A program made the translations under genes and the position numbers. The notes under the pieces were generated by a model that was not told the origin of the DNA, did no database searches, and saw only the letters and a program-made list of their open reading frames with translations. DNA of 54,586 bases from Myxococcales bacterium (lineage in GTDB: Bacteria; Myxococcota_A; Polyangia; Polyangiales; Polyangiaceae), in assembly GCA_021847645.1 (NCBI GenBank), contig JAJZQG010000022.1, positions 1 through 54,586 of the forward strand, written 5' to 3'. This document shows, in pieces, positions 32,830 to 41,670 of this stretch; the first letter of the stretch is position 1, and each line of letters starts with the position of its first letter.

Positions 32830-35800
32830 GTGGACGACAGCAACTTGACTGCGTTGTTCAATGCCTTGCCGGTCGCGCTGTTGTGTTGTGGACGCGACGG
32901 CCGGGTTGTTGCTGCCACGGACGCTGCGCTGGCGTTGATGGGTGCGACGCGTGCCGGGCTCGTGGGCTATCGCCTCGGGCTGCCGCCCTGGGTGATGGTA
33001 TTGCCTAATGGTCAATTAGCGTCCTTCACGGACCTGCCTTCGAGAGTGGCGATCGACGAAGGGCGCGCCATCGGCAGCGTGGTCCTGGGGTTGCGCCATG
33101 AGGGCAGACCAGCACCGACGTGGCTGCGCGTGCGTGCCGAGCCGGTGCAAGGCGCTGGCGAGCGCGCGCGTCGCGCGTGGTTGCACATCGAGCCAGCCTC
33201 GGAGCCGGGACCGCGCGCCGTTCCCGCCAGCCCGACGTTCCTGCCCGCCGCGCTCGACCTGCTGCCCGTGCCAGCGGTCGTGCTCGCGCGCGACGGGGCC
33301 ATCGTGCACGCGAACGAAGCCGCGGGCGTGCTGCTCGGGCTATCTCCCGCGGAGCTGGCGGGGCAGCGTCTCGACAGCCCCGGCTGGCAATGGCGCACGG
33401 CCGACGGTGTGCGGCTGGATCCATCGGAGTTGCCGTTCGTCGGCGTGGGGCAGCGGCAAGCGACGGAAAGCGTCGTCCTGGGCCTGACGAGCGCGACGGG
33501 CCGCCGACTGCACGTTCGTGTGCACGTCCGTCCTTGGGGCGAGCCGCGCGGTTCAGCCGGGGGCACGCTGGTGGTATTCGAGCAGGCGCGCGAGTCCACG
33601 GCGGAGGACTTGGAAGACGGCCACCAGGGGTTCTTCGAGCGAAACCTGTCGGTGATGCTCTTGATTGATCCGGAGGACGGGCGGATCGTCGACGCCAATC
33701 CGGCTGCCTGCGAGTTCTATGGTTGGCCTCGCGCGCGGATGCTCGGCCTGCGCGTCGCCGACATCACCGTCCTGGCCGGCCCGGGTGCGGAGCGGGAATT
33801 CACGGTCGACCGTCAAGAAGACAGCGGCGTCTATCGCTTACGTCACCGTCTCGCCTCGGGAGAGGTGCGCGACGTCGAGGTGCGCAGCAGTCCGGTTCGG
33901 CGTGGCGGCAAGGCCGTGGTGCACGCCATCGTCTTCGACGTGACCGATCGTCTGCGTGCGGAGGCAGCCTCGTTGCGCAGCAGCAAGGAGGTCGTGCTGC
34001 ACGAGCGCATCGGCGTGGCCGGGCTGGCGGGGGCCTCGGCCGCCGAGTTGGTGCGTGTGGCCTGCGCGGGTATTGCCGATGCCCTGCACGTGGATGACGC
34101 GCTTGCGCTCGTGGTCGATCGGGGCCGCGCGGTGGCGACGGTCGTTCATGCGACGGGCAGCGCCGGCGCTCTGGACGGCACGAGCGTGCGTTGCGACCAT
34201 GTACCGATCATCGCGTCGCTGGCCGGCGAGACGGCGGTCGTGGCGCTGGCCGACGCTCAATGGGGTGAGCTCGGCGCGATCGGGTCGGTGTTGGCCAGGG
34301 GCGGGGCGCACTCGTTTTTGGTGGCGTCGGTGCTGGTCGAAGGCGCGCTGGCGGCCGTACTGGTATTCGGCTGTCGGTGCGACGAGCGGATGGCGTCCGG
34401 GGACGTTTCTGCATTCGTGGCGCGAACGGCGGCGCGCATCGCCGACGCGCTGGCCACGGCCAACCTCGAGAGAGTGCGCCGCCAACTGCTTGCGGCCATC
34501 GAGAAGACCTCGGAGGTGGTGATTGTCACCGACGCGATCGGCGATATCGTGTATGCGAATCCCGCGTTCGAGCGGGTCACGGGCTTCGCCAAGTCCGAGG
34601 CTGTCGGAAGCCCTGTTGCCCTGCTGGAGGGTGAGGACCGCGCCGATTCCTGTTCCTGGAACGATCGCCTGCGGACATCGGCGTGGCGTGGCCGCATGAA
34701 CCAGCGCAAGAAGGACGGTTCGGTGTTCGTGGTGGACGCCGTGGTCACGCCCGTTGCCGTCGGCGACGCGAAGCCGAGCTTTTATGTGGCAGTCCTGCGG
34801 GACGTCACACGCGAGCTCGAGCTGGAGCGGCAGATGCTCCAGGCGCAGAAGATGGAGGGGATCGGACGGCTGGCGGGGGGCCTTGCGCACGACTTCAACA
34901 ACACGCTGGCGGCGGTGATGGGCTACGCCGGGTTGGTCCGCGCCCGGATCGCCCCGGACCACCCGGCCCACGGCGATATCCTCGAGATCCAGGATACCAT
35001 TCTGCGGGCCAGGAACCTCAGCCGGCAGCTGCTGACGTTCGCGAGGCGCCAGATCATCCAGCCTCGGCGCCTGGACCTGGGAGAGGTGATCCTCACGCTC
35101 GACAAGATGCTCCGGCGCCTGATCGGCGAGGACATCGAGCTGGTCACCGTGCCCGCTTCGGGCCTGTGGGGCGTGATGGCGGACCCGGGACAGATCGAGC
35201 AGATCGTCGTCAACCTGGTCGTCAACGCGCGCGACGCGATGCCCGGGGGCGGCAAGCTCGTCATTGAGACCGGCAATGTGGAGTTGTCCGCCGCGGATGT
35301 CGCGTCCCACCCCGACGCCAGGGCTGGTGCCTACGTGATGCTGTCGGTGACCGACACGGGTACGGGGATGTCGGAGGAGATCCGAACGCACTTGTTCGAG
35401 CCCTTCTTCACGACCAAGGAGCCGGACAAGGGCACCGGTCTGGGCCTTGCCACCTGCTTCGGAATCGCCCACCAGAGCGGGGGCTTCATCGCCATCGACA
35501 GCAAGGAAGGCGCGGGCACGTGCGCACGGGTCTACTTCCCCAAGGACGAGAAGTCCGACAGCGACCTGCTGACCGGGCGTGCCCTGGTCGAGCTGCCCGA
35601 GGGCACCGAGACGATCCTGGTGGCCGAGGACGATCCGGTCATGAGGCGGCTGGCCTGCCGGCTGCTGCAAGCGCACGGCTACCAGGTGCTCGCGGCCGCC
35701 AACGGGGAAGAAGCGCTGCGCGTGGCCGACGCGCACGTGGGGCCGATTGACCTGTTGCTGACCGACGTGGTGATGCCACGCTTGGGCGCGAGGGAGCTCA

Positions 35801-35979
35801 TTCGGGAGATGCGTGATCGCCGCCCCGATACCCGTGTGGTGTTGATGTCCGGCTACCCGGACGATGAGGAGCTGCGCGCAGGTGCGGAGAACCGACGCAT
35901 CGCGTTCCTGAGCAAGCCCTTCACGGAGCTGGTGCTGGTCTACAAGATACGCGAGGTCCTGGACGGCTGGCCGGACTGA
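32830..35979 (+). CDS. Soluble hybrid sensor histidine kinase with PAS/GAF-like sensors and receiver (about 1050 aa)
   Basis: The GTG at 32830 has GGGAG five bases upstream; another GTG at 32818 is possible. No transmembrane helix is evident, so sensing is probably cytoplasmic. Sensor domains in order: a PAS-like domain (1-130), a PAS domain around 145-260, a PAS domain around 270-385 (SVMLLIDPEDGRIVDANPAA), a GAF-like domain (about 400-550) and a PAS domain with PAC (about 560-675). The HisKA box is GLAHDFNNTLAAVMGY; the ATPase has VVNLVVNARDAMPGGG, VTDTGTGM and GTGLGLATCFG. A C-terminal receiver carries LLLTDVVMPRLG with its phospho-acceptor Asp. It probably feeds the response regulators encoded nearby, which is inferred from position only. 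Confidence 0.92.
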   Translation: MDDSNLTALFNALPVALLCCGRDGRVVAATDAALALMGATRAGLVGYRLGLPPWVMVLPNGQLASFTDLPSRVAIDEGRAIGSVVLGLRHEGRPAPTWLRVRAEPVQGAGERARRAWLHIEPASEPGPRAVPASPTFLPAALDLLPVPAVVLARDGAIVHANEAAGVLLGLSPAELAGQRLDSPGWQWRTADGVRLDPSELPFVGVGQRQATESVVLGLTSATGRRLHVRVHVRPWGEPRGSAGGTLVVFEQARESTAEDLEDGHQGFFERNLSVMLLIDPEDGRIVDANPAACEFYGWPRARMLGLRVADITVLAGPGAEREFTVDRQEDSGVYRLRHRLASGEVRDVEVRSSPVRRGGKAVVHAIVFDVTDRLRAEAASLRSSKEVVLHERIGVAGLAGASAAELVRVACAGIADALHVDDALALVVDRGRAVATVVHATGSAGALDGTSVRCDHVPIIASLAGETAVVALADAQWGELGAIGSVLARGGAHSFLVASVLVEGALAAVLVFGCRCDERMASGDVSAFVARTAARIADALATANLERVRRQLLAAIEKTSEVVIVTDAIGDIVYANPAFERVTGFAKSEAVGSPVALLEGEDRADSCSWNDRLRTSAWRGRMNQRKKDGSVFVVDAVVTPVAVGDAKPSFYVAVLRDVTRELELERQMLQAQKMEGIGRLAGGLAHDFNNTLAAVMGYAGLVRARIAPDHPAHGDILEIQDTILRARNLSRQLLTFARRQIIQPRRLDLGEVILTLDKMLRRLIGEDIELVTVPASGLWGVMADPGQIEQIVVNLVVNARDAMPGGGKLVIETGNVELSAADVASHPDARAGAYVMLSVTDTGTGMSEEIRTHLFEPFFTTKEPDKGTGLGLATCFGIAHQSGGFIAIDSKEGAGTCARVYFPKDEKSDSDLLTGRALVELPEGTETILVAEDDPVMRRLACRLLQAHGYQVLAAANGEEALRVADAHVGPIDLLLTDVVMPRLGARELIREMRDRRPDTRVVLMSGYPDDEELRAGAENRRIAFLSKPFTELVLVYKIREVLDGWPD

Positions 35980-36136
35980 CGCCCTGGGCGCTCCCGGACG
36001 CGCTTGCGAGCGGCTGCATGCGCAGGGCCGGTTCGAACGCCGCACGACCCACCGACCCTTCGCGCCGATCGCGGGCAGGAGCCCGACGCGCTCTGTTCTT
36101 GCCTCGGGGCGTGCCCGCCGCCTACAACCGCCTTCC

Positions 36137-37228
36137 ATGGATCCACACTGGTACGCGATCGTCATGGCCGGCGGCGCAGGCACGCGCTTCTGGCCTGCGT
36201 CCCGACGGCTTCGTCCCAAGCAGCTGCTGCCCCTGGGCCCGCGTGCCGACGAGTCCCTCATCCACTCCACGGTCCGGCGCCTGCGCCAGCGTCTTGCTGC
36301 GGACCACATTCTCATTGCGACCGGCGCGCACCTGGTCGACGCCACGCGCGCCGAGCTGCCGGAGTTGCCGGCGGGCAACTTTCTGGCCGAGCCGGTGCCT
36401 CGCAACACGGCCCCCTGTATCGCCTGGGCCAACGCCGTGATTCGTCGCCGGGACCCGCAAGCGGTCGTGGCCGTGCTGTCGGCCGACCATGTTGCGCTCG
36501 ACGAACCTGCCTTCCAGGCTGCGATCGAGCACGCGATGAACGTCGCCGCCGCAGGGATCGTCACCACCTTGGGGATCGTGCCCACGCGTCCGGAGACGGG
36601 CTACGGATACATCGAGGTGGGTGCGGACCGGCCCGATGGCGCGTGTGATGTCGTGCGGTTCGTCGAGAAGCCGGATGCATCGACCGCGCGGAGCATGGTG
36701 GCGAGCGGCAGGTTCTTGTGGAACGCGGGGTTCTTCTTCTTCCGCTCGGCGGTCATGGCCGATGCGGTCGATCGTCACCTGCCCGCGTTGGGCCGCGGCG
36801 TGCGCGAGCTGGACCGCGCCGCGGCTGCCGGCTCCGAGCAAGACGCCCTGGCCAGGCTCTTTCCTTCCTTCGACGCGGTCAGCATCGACGTCGGCGTCAT
36901 GGAGAAGCTCGCGCCGCTGGCCGTGGTCCGCGCCTCCTTCGGCTGGAGCGATGTGGGCTCTTGGCAGACAGCGTGGGAGCTGGCACCCCACGACGCCCAG
37001 GAAAATGCCTCGCCCGACGGTGCCATCCTGGTCGACAGCCGCCGCAATATCGTCGCAAACTGGTCCTCGTCGCCGGCTTCCGGCAAGGTCATCGCCCTCG
37101 TCGGCGTCGAGGATCTCGTCGTCGTCGAGACCGACGACGCACTGCTCGTGATGCCGCGCGCGCGATCGCAGGAAGTGCGCAAAGTGGTCGAGGAGCTGCA
37201 ACGGCGCCATCAATCGGAAAGACTATGA
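36137..37228 (+). CDS. manC: Mannose-1-phosphate guanylyltransferase (363 aa)
   Basis: The N-terminal nucleotidyltransferase signature AIVMAGGAGTRFWPAS, followed by RPKQLLPL, is diagnostic for GDP-mannose pyrophosphorylases. FLAEPVPRNTAPCIAWA, VLSADHV, GYGYIEVG, FVEKPD, FLWNAGFFFF and FGWSDVGSW are the remaining family motifs in correct order. The length (363) fits the single-domain form, without the phosphomannose isomerase half found in bifunctional enzymes. It makes GDP-mannose from mannose-1-phosphate and GTP for polysaccharide or glycolipid synthesis. It stands alone; the small lipoprotein gene starts 37 nt downstream. Confidence 0.92.
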   Translation: MDPHWYAIVMAGGAGTRFWPASRRLRPKQLLPLGPRADESLIHSTVRRLRQRLAADHILIATGAHLVDATRAELPELPAGNFLAEPVPRNTAPCIAWANAVIRRRDPQAVVAVLSADHVALDEPAFQAAIEHAMNVAAAGIVTTLGIVPTRPETGYGYIEVGADRPDGACDVVRFVEKPDASTARSMVASGRFLWNAGFFFFRSAVMADAVDRHLPALGRGVRELDRAAAAGSEQDALARLFPSFDAVSIDVGVMEKLAPLAVVRASFGWSDVGSWQTAWELAPHDAQENASPDGAILVDSRRNIVANWSSSPASGKVIALVGVEDLVVVETDDALLVMPRARSQEVRKVVEELQRRHQSERL

Positions 37229-37265
37229 GCGGGGACTCCCCCGCGACAACGCTGGGAGAAGGTGC

Positions 37266-37706
37266 ATGAAACGCGACGTTCGAATGGCTCTGGCAGCGCT
37301 GGTCATGCTCTGCATCCCAGGCGTGTCCGCCTGTCACAAGAAGGCGCAGGAGTGCGACAAGCTCATCGGCGTCATCAACGACAACGGCAAGGCCATCAAG
37401 GCCGCGTCGTCCAAGATGACCGGTTCCGGCGACGACGCCAAGAGCTACGACGAGGTTGCCAAGGTGCTCGATGCATCGGCCGACAACATGAAGAAGGCCG
37501 ATCTCAAGGACGACAAGCTCAAGCAATTCGCGCAGGAGTACCAGGACATGCTCCACAACGGCTCGCAGGCGGCGCGAGATGTGGTCAAGGCCCAGTCGGC
37601 CAACGATCTGGCAGCCCTGACCAAGGCCTTGGGCGACATCGGCAAGGTCGAGACCACCGAGGCGGCTCTCGTCGCCAAGGTCAACGGTTACTGCACAGCC
37701 AACTGA
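37266..37706 (+). CDS. Small helical lipoprotein (146 aa)
   Basis: A signal peptide ends in a lipobox (GVSAC), and the mature part is Lys/Asp/Ala-rich and mostly helical (CDKLIGVINDNGKAIKAASS, ADNMKKADLKDDKLKQFAQE). The remaining cysteine near the C-terminus (NGYC) could pair with one near the start. A ribosome binding site (GGAGAAGG) precedes the ATG. No family was recognised; small helical lipoproteins of this type are common in Myxococcota envelopes. It may be co-transcribed with the manC-like gene. Confidence 0.7.
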   Translation: MKRDVRMALAALVMLCIPGVSACHKKAQECDKLIGVINDNGKAIKAASSKMTGSGDDAKSYDEVAKVLDASADNMKKADLKDDKLKQFAQEYQDMLHNGSQAARDVVKAQSANDLAALTKALGDIGKVETTEAALVAKVNGYCTAN

Positions 37707-37714
37707 TCGCGGGC

Positions 37715-37727
37715 GCCGCTTCGCGGC
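37715..37727. terminator. Short stem-loop between convergent genes
   Basis: GCCGC-TTC-GCGGC forms a 5-bp hairpin exactly between the lipoprotein gene end (37706) and the convergent gene end (37728). No T-tract follows, so intrinsic termination is uncertain. Confidence 0.25.
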
Positions 37728-38714
37728 CTACTGCCCCCCTGCCCCTCCCGATCGTCCACGCAACGCAGCTCCCAATCCCGCCCACGCGCGCAGCATCGTC
37801 CACAGGTCGAAGTCCGGCACTTTCTCGATCGCGCCTTCGTCCCGAGGGCCCACGCCCATCCGGCGCGCCACCGCTCTGAGCGTGACGAACGCCACGCGCC
37901 CCGCATCGATCGCGATCGGGATCGCGACCCCGGCGGGCATCGGCTCGATCACCACGTCGCCCGCGCCCACCATCCTCGCCCAGCGTCCGGGCTCGCTGTC
38001 GCCCACCATCGTCGCCCACACAGCGGTGTCCGCGGACATGCCCATCGCAACACGGCCCATCCGGCGCTCGACGAGCCCGCACAGCTTGCGGTGCGCGCTC
38101 CTGCGATTGCCGTGCACCGCACCCAGCTCGCCCCGCAGCTCGTCGGGGCCGAGCACCACGTCGAACCCCGCGCCAGCCCGGTGCAGCGCCAGGCTCGTGT
38201 GCAGCCGGCTGCCCGCCCACGCCGCGATGACGATGCTCTGCCCGTCGGGCACGAACAGGTTCATCGCGCCCAGAATGAGCTCCTTGGCCGGGACCGGCAC
38301 GGTGCGCAACGACCCCGGCCACAGATCGAGCCGTCCTTGCCTTGCCAGCGATCGCACCACGCGCCAGGTCGTCAGCACCTGATCGAGCAGGTCGTCGTCG
38401 GGACGCATCGGGGCGGCGGACAGCTCCATGATCGCGTCGAGCGCACCGTGTTCGAGCACCAGCCCCCAGCGCGCGTCGTGCTTGGCTGCCAGCACTTCGG
38501 CGCTCATCGGCCACGGGTGACCGGATCGATCCATCGCTCCTCGCCGGGTGTGGAGAAGCTTCCGCAGCTCGCGACCCTGGTGGATGGCGACCACGCCTCC
38601 GCCCTGCTGCGACGTCGAGGCAGCTCGTTGCGACGGTCCGAGGATCGCCCACAGGCTCAGCCAGTCCTGCGTGTCGAAGCCTTCCAGCCGAACGTTCGCC
38701 GTCAGCACGACCAC
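37728..38714 (-). CDS. Hypothetical protein, possible bifunctional sensor/adaptor (328 aa)
   Basis: No family was recognised with confidence. The first 50 residues have LTANVRLEGFDTQDWLSLWAIL and GGGVVAIHQGRELRKLLH, a layout reminiscent of DUF4388-like or ligand-sensing domains, but too weak to claim. The middle has GAMNLFVPDGQSIVIAAW, followed by a predicted beta-rich part. The sequence lacks a signal peptide and transmembrane segment, so it is probably cytoplasmic. It converges on the lipoprotein gene and is divergent from the next plus-strand gene. Codon use looks like that of its neighbours, supporting a real gene. Confidence 0.55.
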   Translation of the reverse strand: MVVLTANVRLEGFDTQDWLSLWAILGPSQRAASTSQQGGGVVAIHQGRELRKLLHTRRGAMDRSGHPWPMSAEVLAAKHDARWGLVLEHGALDAIMELSAAPMRPDDDLLDQVLTTWRVVRSLARQGRLDLWPGSLRTVPVPAKELILGAMNLFVPDGQSIVIAAWAGSRLHTSLALHRAGAGFDVVLGPDELRGELGAVHGNRRSAHRKLCGLVERRMGRVAMGMSADTAVWATMVGDSEPGRWARMVGAGDVVIEPMPAGVAIPIAIDAGRVAFVTLRAVARRMGVGPRDEGAIEKVPDFDLWTMLRAWAGLGAALRGRSGGAGGQ

Positions 38715-38840
38715 AGCCTATCAGAACGCCCGCCGGGGTGCCGGCCGCGGCCCGCACGCCGATCGCTCCGCGCGGCTCGCGCGTTCGCGTGCGTACCTCG
38801 TTGACGTCTCGCCGGGCTCTTGCCACAACCACGGCGCAAC

Positions 38841-39797
38841 ATGGCCGATCCCATCGATCCCTCCCTCGAGTCTTTTTTCGAAGCCGTCTTCGGACCCCTG
38901 TATCCCGCGGGCTACCGCGCCGAGCTCGCGGCTCTGCGCGCCGATCGCCCGGAGCCCTGCACCCACGCCGGCACCCTGGCGCGCCTCGACGAGATCGCCG
39001 AGACCTTCAAGCGCATGGCCCCTGCCCTCATCGGCATCTCCGACACGTCCCTGGATGACACCGACGCGTCGATCCACCGTCTCGCCATCGTGCTGACGCG
39101 GGACCGTCGCGACGCCCTGATGGCCGAACGCACCAGAGAGCCTCCCCATGTGCCGCTGCTCGCCATGCTGGCGATCCACGGCAGCGTGTATGTCGCGCGC
39201 TGCATCGTGCGTCAGCACGACGGGGTCTGGCTTGCCCGGCGTCCGCTGTGGGAGTCGTCGGTCTGGCTGCGCACGCGCATCGGCGAGTGCGAGCTGCCGG
39301 TGTTTCAATGGTGGATCAAGTCCCTGTCCGATGCGGAAATCGATCGCGCGCCGCTGGCCGATCGGTACCGAACCCACGTCGAGATGCCGTGCTTCGACGC
39401 ATCTGGCCTTCCGATCATCGCGCCCGGCCAGCCCGAGATACCCCGGCTGCAGGACACTCGCCACGAGAGCCTGGTTGCGCACCTGAAGCGCTGGGCGCCC
39501 CAGATCGAGTCCTTGGGTCCCGACTTCCCGACCCCGGATCGGTTCGTCCAGTACTCGTTCATGTGGCTCGACTTCGTGTGGCTCGGCGAAGGACGCATGC
39601 TGCTGATGCACGGCCCGTCGCCCAGGCAGGGGGCTCACCTGTTCTGGCTCGACGCCACCGGGTTCGTGAAGTCGGCGTTCTATCCGGCCGATGACTTCCC
39701 TACCCATCGAATCCGGATCGAAGACGAGACGCTGCGCGTGATCGTATCGGTCGACGACCAGGTGCGCTTCCACGATCTGCCGTGGTGGGGGCTGTAG
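38841..39797 (+). CDS. Hypothetical protein (318 aa)
   Basis: The start is taken as the ATG at 38841; a TTG seven codons earlier is possible. The protein is rich in Asp, Arg and Trp, without signal peptide or transmembrane helix. Recognisable blocks are ESFFEAVFGPLYPAGYRAEL near the N-terminus and, later, RFVQYSFMWLDFVWLGEGRM and VDDQVRFHDLPWWGL at the C-terminus. The regular alternation of aromatic and acidic residues suggests a folded beta-rich domain. No family, motif or catalytic site was recognised. It ends 10 nt from the convergent acidic-protein gene. Confidence 0.6.
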   Translation: MADPIDPSLESFFEAVFGPLYPAGYRAELAALRADRPEPCTHAGTLARLDEIAETFKRMAPALIGISDTSLDDTDASIHRLAIVLTRDRRDALMAERTREPPHVPLLAMLAIHGSVYVARCIVRQHDGVWLARRPLWESSVWLRTRIGECELPVFQWWIKSLSDAEIDRAPLADRYRTHVEMPCFDASGLPIIAPGQPEIPRLQDTRHESLVAHLKRWAPQIESLGPDFPTPDRFVQYSFMWLDFVWLGEGRMLLMHGPSPRQGAHLFWLDATGFVKSAFYPADDFPTHRIRIEDETLRVIVSVDDQVRFHDLPWWGL

Positions 39798-39807
39798 CCC
39801 GTCCGAT

Positions 39808-41070
39808 CTACTTGCTGCCGAGCTCGAGGGTCGCGTCGAGCCACTCGACGAACGTGGCGGGCTTGAACTCGTGGACCGCACCCATGAACACCGCGACATC
39901 GGCGGTGGCCACCTGCATTGGCGCGACGACGACGGGAACGACTTCGAGCTCAACGGGCTCGGATGCGCGTTGCGCCACCAGCCTCAGCCTGCCTGGTGCG
40001 GGTGCAGCCAGGGGCTCTGCCGGCAGCGCTGCAGCCGGCTGCTCGGGCGCGCGCTCTTCTTGGAGCGTGGGCTCGACGACAGCCGCCTCCTCGGTGGTGG
40101 CTTCGGCTTCGAGCGCGGCAGCCGGCTTCTGCTCGACGGCTGCTTTCTCCGCGACGACCGCCGGTTTCGCGGCGTGGGCAGCGGCAGCGTCGATGACACC
40201 CGAGACTGCCTTCTGCGCGGGCAGCTCCCACTCTCCCGTACGCGGCTCGGCTCCGAATACGCCTTCGGGAGAGCTCGGGGCCGTCGTGGACGCGATCTCG
40301 GCCGAATAGACTCCCGGCTTCTGCGCGGAAGGCAGAGGCGCCTCCATCTCGTGCAGCGTGGAGGGCGCTTCTTCGATCTTGGGAGGCGGTGCGAGCTCGA
40401 TGCCTTCTTGCGCGCCTTCGGGCAGCTCCTCGAGCTCGAGCATCTGGCCGAGCTGCGACTCGGACGGGCCAACCGGTGCTTCGGCCTGCGCCCGGTCGAG
40501 GCGGCTGGCTTCGAAGTCGACTTCGAACGCGGCAGCGACCGCACCTTCTGCCGGCTTCTCGGCCACGATGGGGCCGGACTTCGGCGGCTCGGTGTCGTGC
40601 CGCTCTTCCGGCACTTCCGCTTCGAGCGACAGTTCCTCGAGATCGAGCGGATGCTCTTGTGCCGGCCGGCGCGACGACGCCGGGGGTTCGGGCTCGAGGG
40701 CCACGGGCTGAGGCGCCTCGAGCAGTGCGGGCTCGGGCTCCAACGCCTCGAAGTCGAGCGCGGGCGGAGGCTCGGTGGGATGCCGCGCCGCCACGGGTAC
40801 CGGCGGCTCCACGCGAGCCGCCTCCTTCGCGACCGCGATCCCGAGCTGGCCGGGCGTCAGCTTGGCGAACGGACGAGTCTCATCGGTTTCGGCCGAATCG
40901 GCCGTCAATGCCATCACGACCGGAGGCAACGCAGCGACCCGCGGCGTCGCTGGCGCAGCGTGCGTCTGCGTCGCCCGATCGCGCGCCGGACGCACACGCT
41001 CTTGCTTGGCCCGCGTGTGCACGCGTTCGAGCAGGCTCTGCAGGCGCGAGATCATCAGCTCCTGGGTCAT
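39808..41070 (-). CDS. Acidic, largely disordered Pro/Glu/Ala-rich protein (420 aa)
   Basis: Apart from a short helical N-terminus (MTQELMISRLQSLLERVHTR) and a C-terminal segment with VAVFMGAVHEFKPATFVEWL, the protein consists of low-complexity Glu/Pro/Ala sequence with many EPEP and EEAP runs. Such architecture suggests a flexible linker between two short interaction motifs. The ATG at 41070 overlaps the stop of the V4R-like gene upstream (ATGA), so the two should be made together and may form a complex. Long reading frames on the opposite strand are shadows of its GC-biased codons. No catalytic role is apparent. Confidence 0.65.
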   Translation of the reverse strand: MTQELMISRLQSLLERVHTRAKQERVRPARDRATQTHAAPATPRVAALPPVVMALTADSAETDETRPFAKLTPGQLGIAVAKEAARVEPPVPVAARHPTEPPPALDFEALEPEPALLEAPQPVALEPEPPASSRRPAQEHPLDLEELSLEAEVPEERHDTEPPKSGPIVAEKPAEGAVAAAFEVDFEASRLDRAQAEAPVGPSESQLGQMLELEELPEGAQEGIELAPPPKIEEAPSTLHEMEAPLPSAQKPGVYSAEIASTTAPSSPEGVFGAEPRTGEWELPAQKAVSGVIDAAAAHAAKPAVVAEKAAVEQKPAAALEAEATTEEAAVVEPTLQEERAPEQPAAALPAEPLAAPAPGRLRLVAQRASEPVELEVVPVVVAPMQVATADVAVFMGAVHEFKPATFVEWLDATLELGSK

Positions 41071-41648
41071 GCTTCACCTCCCCGCTGCGCCGCGGATCCC
41101 GCCCCGTGCAACTCTACCAAGATCTCTGCCCACGCCTTGCCGCCCCCCAACTGGCGCTCGACCTGCTCTGCGGTCGACGGGCTCGCGATCAGGAAGCGGC
41201 TCAGCCCGTCGGCCTGCATCAGCTTGGTACATCGAACCGTGCGCTTGGTCGTGGATTCCAGCGCGCCCTCGAGCACGGCGCGCAACAGTCCGTCGTGCGC
41301 CACCGGCGAGGCAACCGTCAGCAACATGGCCCGGCCCCAGCGCTCCATGCCGACGGCGCCCAGCCCGACCAGCGCGAACTCACCTGCCAGATGCTGGACG
41401 AAGCTCTCGATCGACACGCCGCCGACCGAACCGTCCGGCCCGGCCAGGGCCTCGAGCGCACGCCGCGCCATCGCCTCTCCCATCGTGCGCCCCAGACTTC
41501 GAGTAGCATCCTGGCCGGCTGCATCGCACAATGCGCTCAGCTGCTCGGACGGTACCAACACGCGGGCTGGTGAGCCTTTCATGCTCACTCGTCCCGCGGC
41601 CAGGTCGAAGGTTACGGCTCCGGTTGGGTCAAACGGGGCGTCAGACAT
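41067..41648 (-). CDS. Possible V4R/Bet3-fold protein (193 aa)
   Basis: ATG 41648 has a GGTGGGAG site upstream. The region 30-190 has the helix-rich layout VLVPSEQLSALCDAAGQDAT, then SIESFVQHLAGEFALVGLGA, and a closing AWAEILVELHG, which resembles V4R/Bet3-like proteins of myxobacteria, but lacks the usual C-terminal Cys cluster. The assignment is therefore weak. It is translated ahead of the disordered acidic protein gene with an ATGA overlap. Its start codon lies only 22 nt from that of the divergent gene at 41671, so the two promoters must overlap. Confidence 0.45.
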   Translation of the reverse strand: MSDAPFDPTGAVTFDLAAGRVSMKGSPARVLVPSEQLSALCDAAGQDATRSLGRTMGEAMARRALEALAGPDGSVGGVSIESFVQHLAGEFALVGLGAVGMERWGRAMLLTVASPVAHDGLLRAVLEGALESTTKRTVRCTKLMQADGLSRFLIASPSTAEQVERQLGGGKAWAEILVELHGAGSAAQRGGEA

Positions 41649-41670
41649 GGTTTCTCCCACCGCGCATCAG

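Noticed and set aside
33838..36585. Minus-strand frame of about 900 codons opposite the hybrid kinase
   Set aside because: It lacks any domain and mirrors the histidine kinase coding sequence, which has complete motifs.
39871..41646. Plus-strand extension ahead of the secreted protein
   Set aside because: Composition is a shadow of the acidic protein on the minus strand; the signal peptide near 41671 marks the real start.
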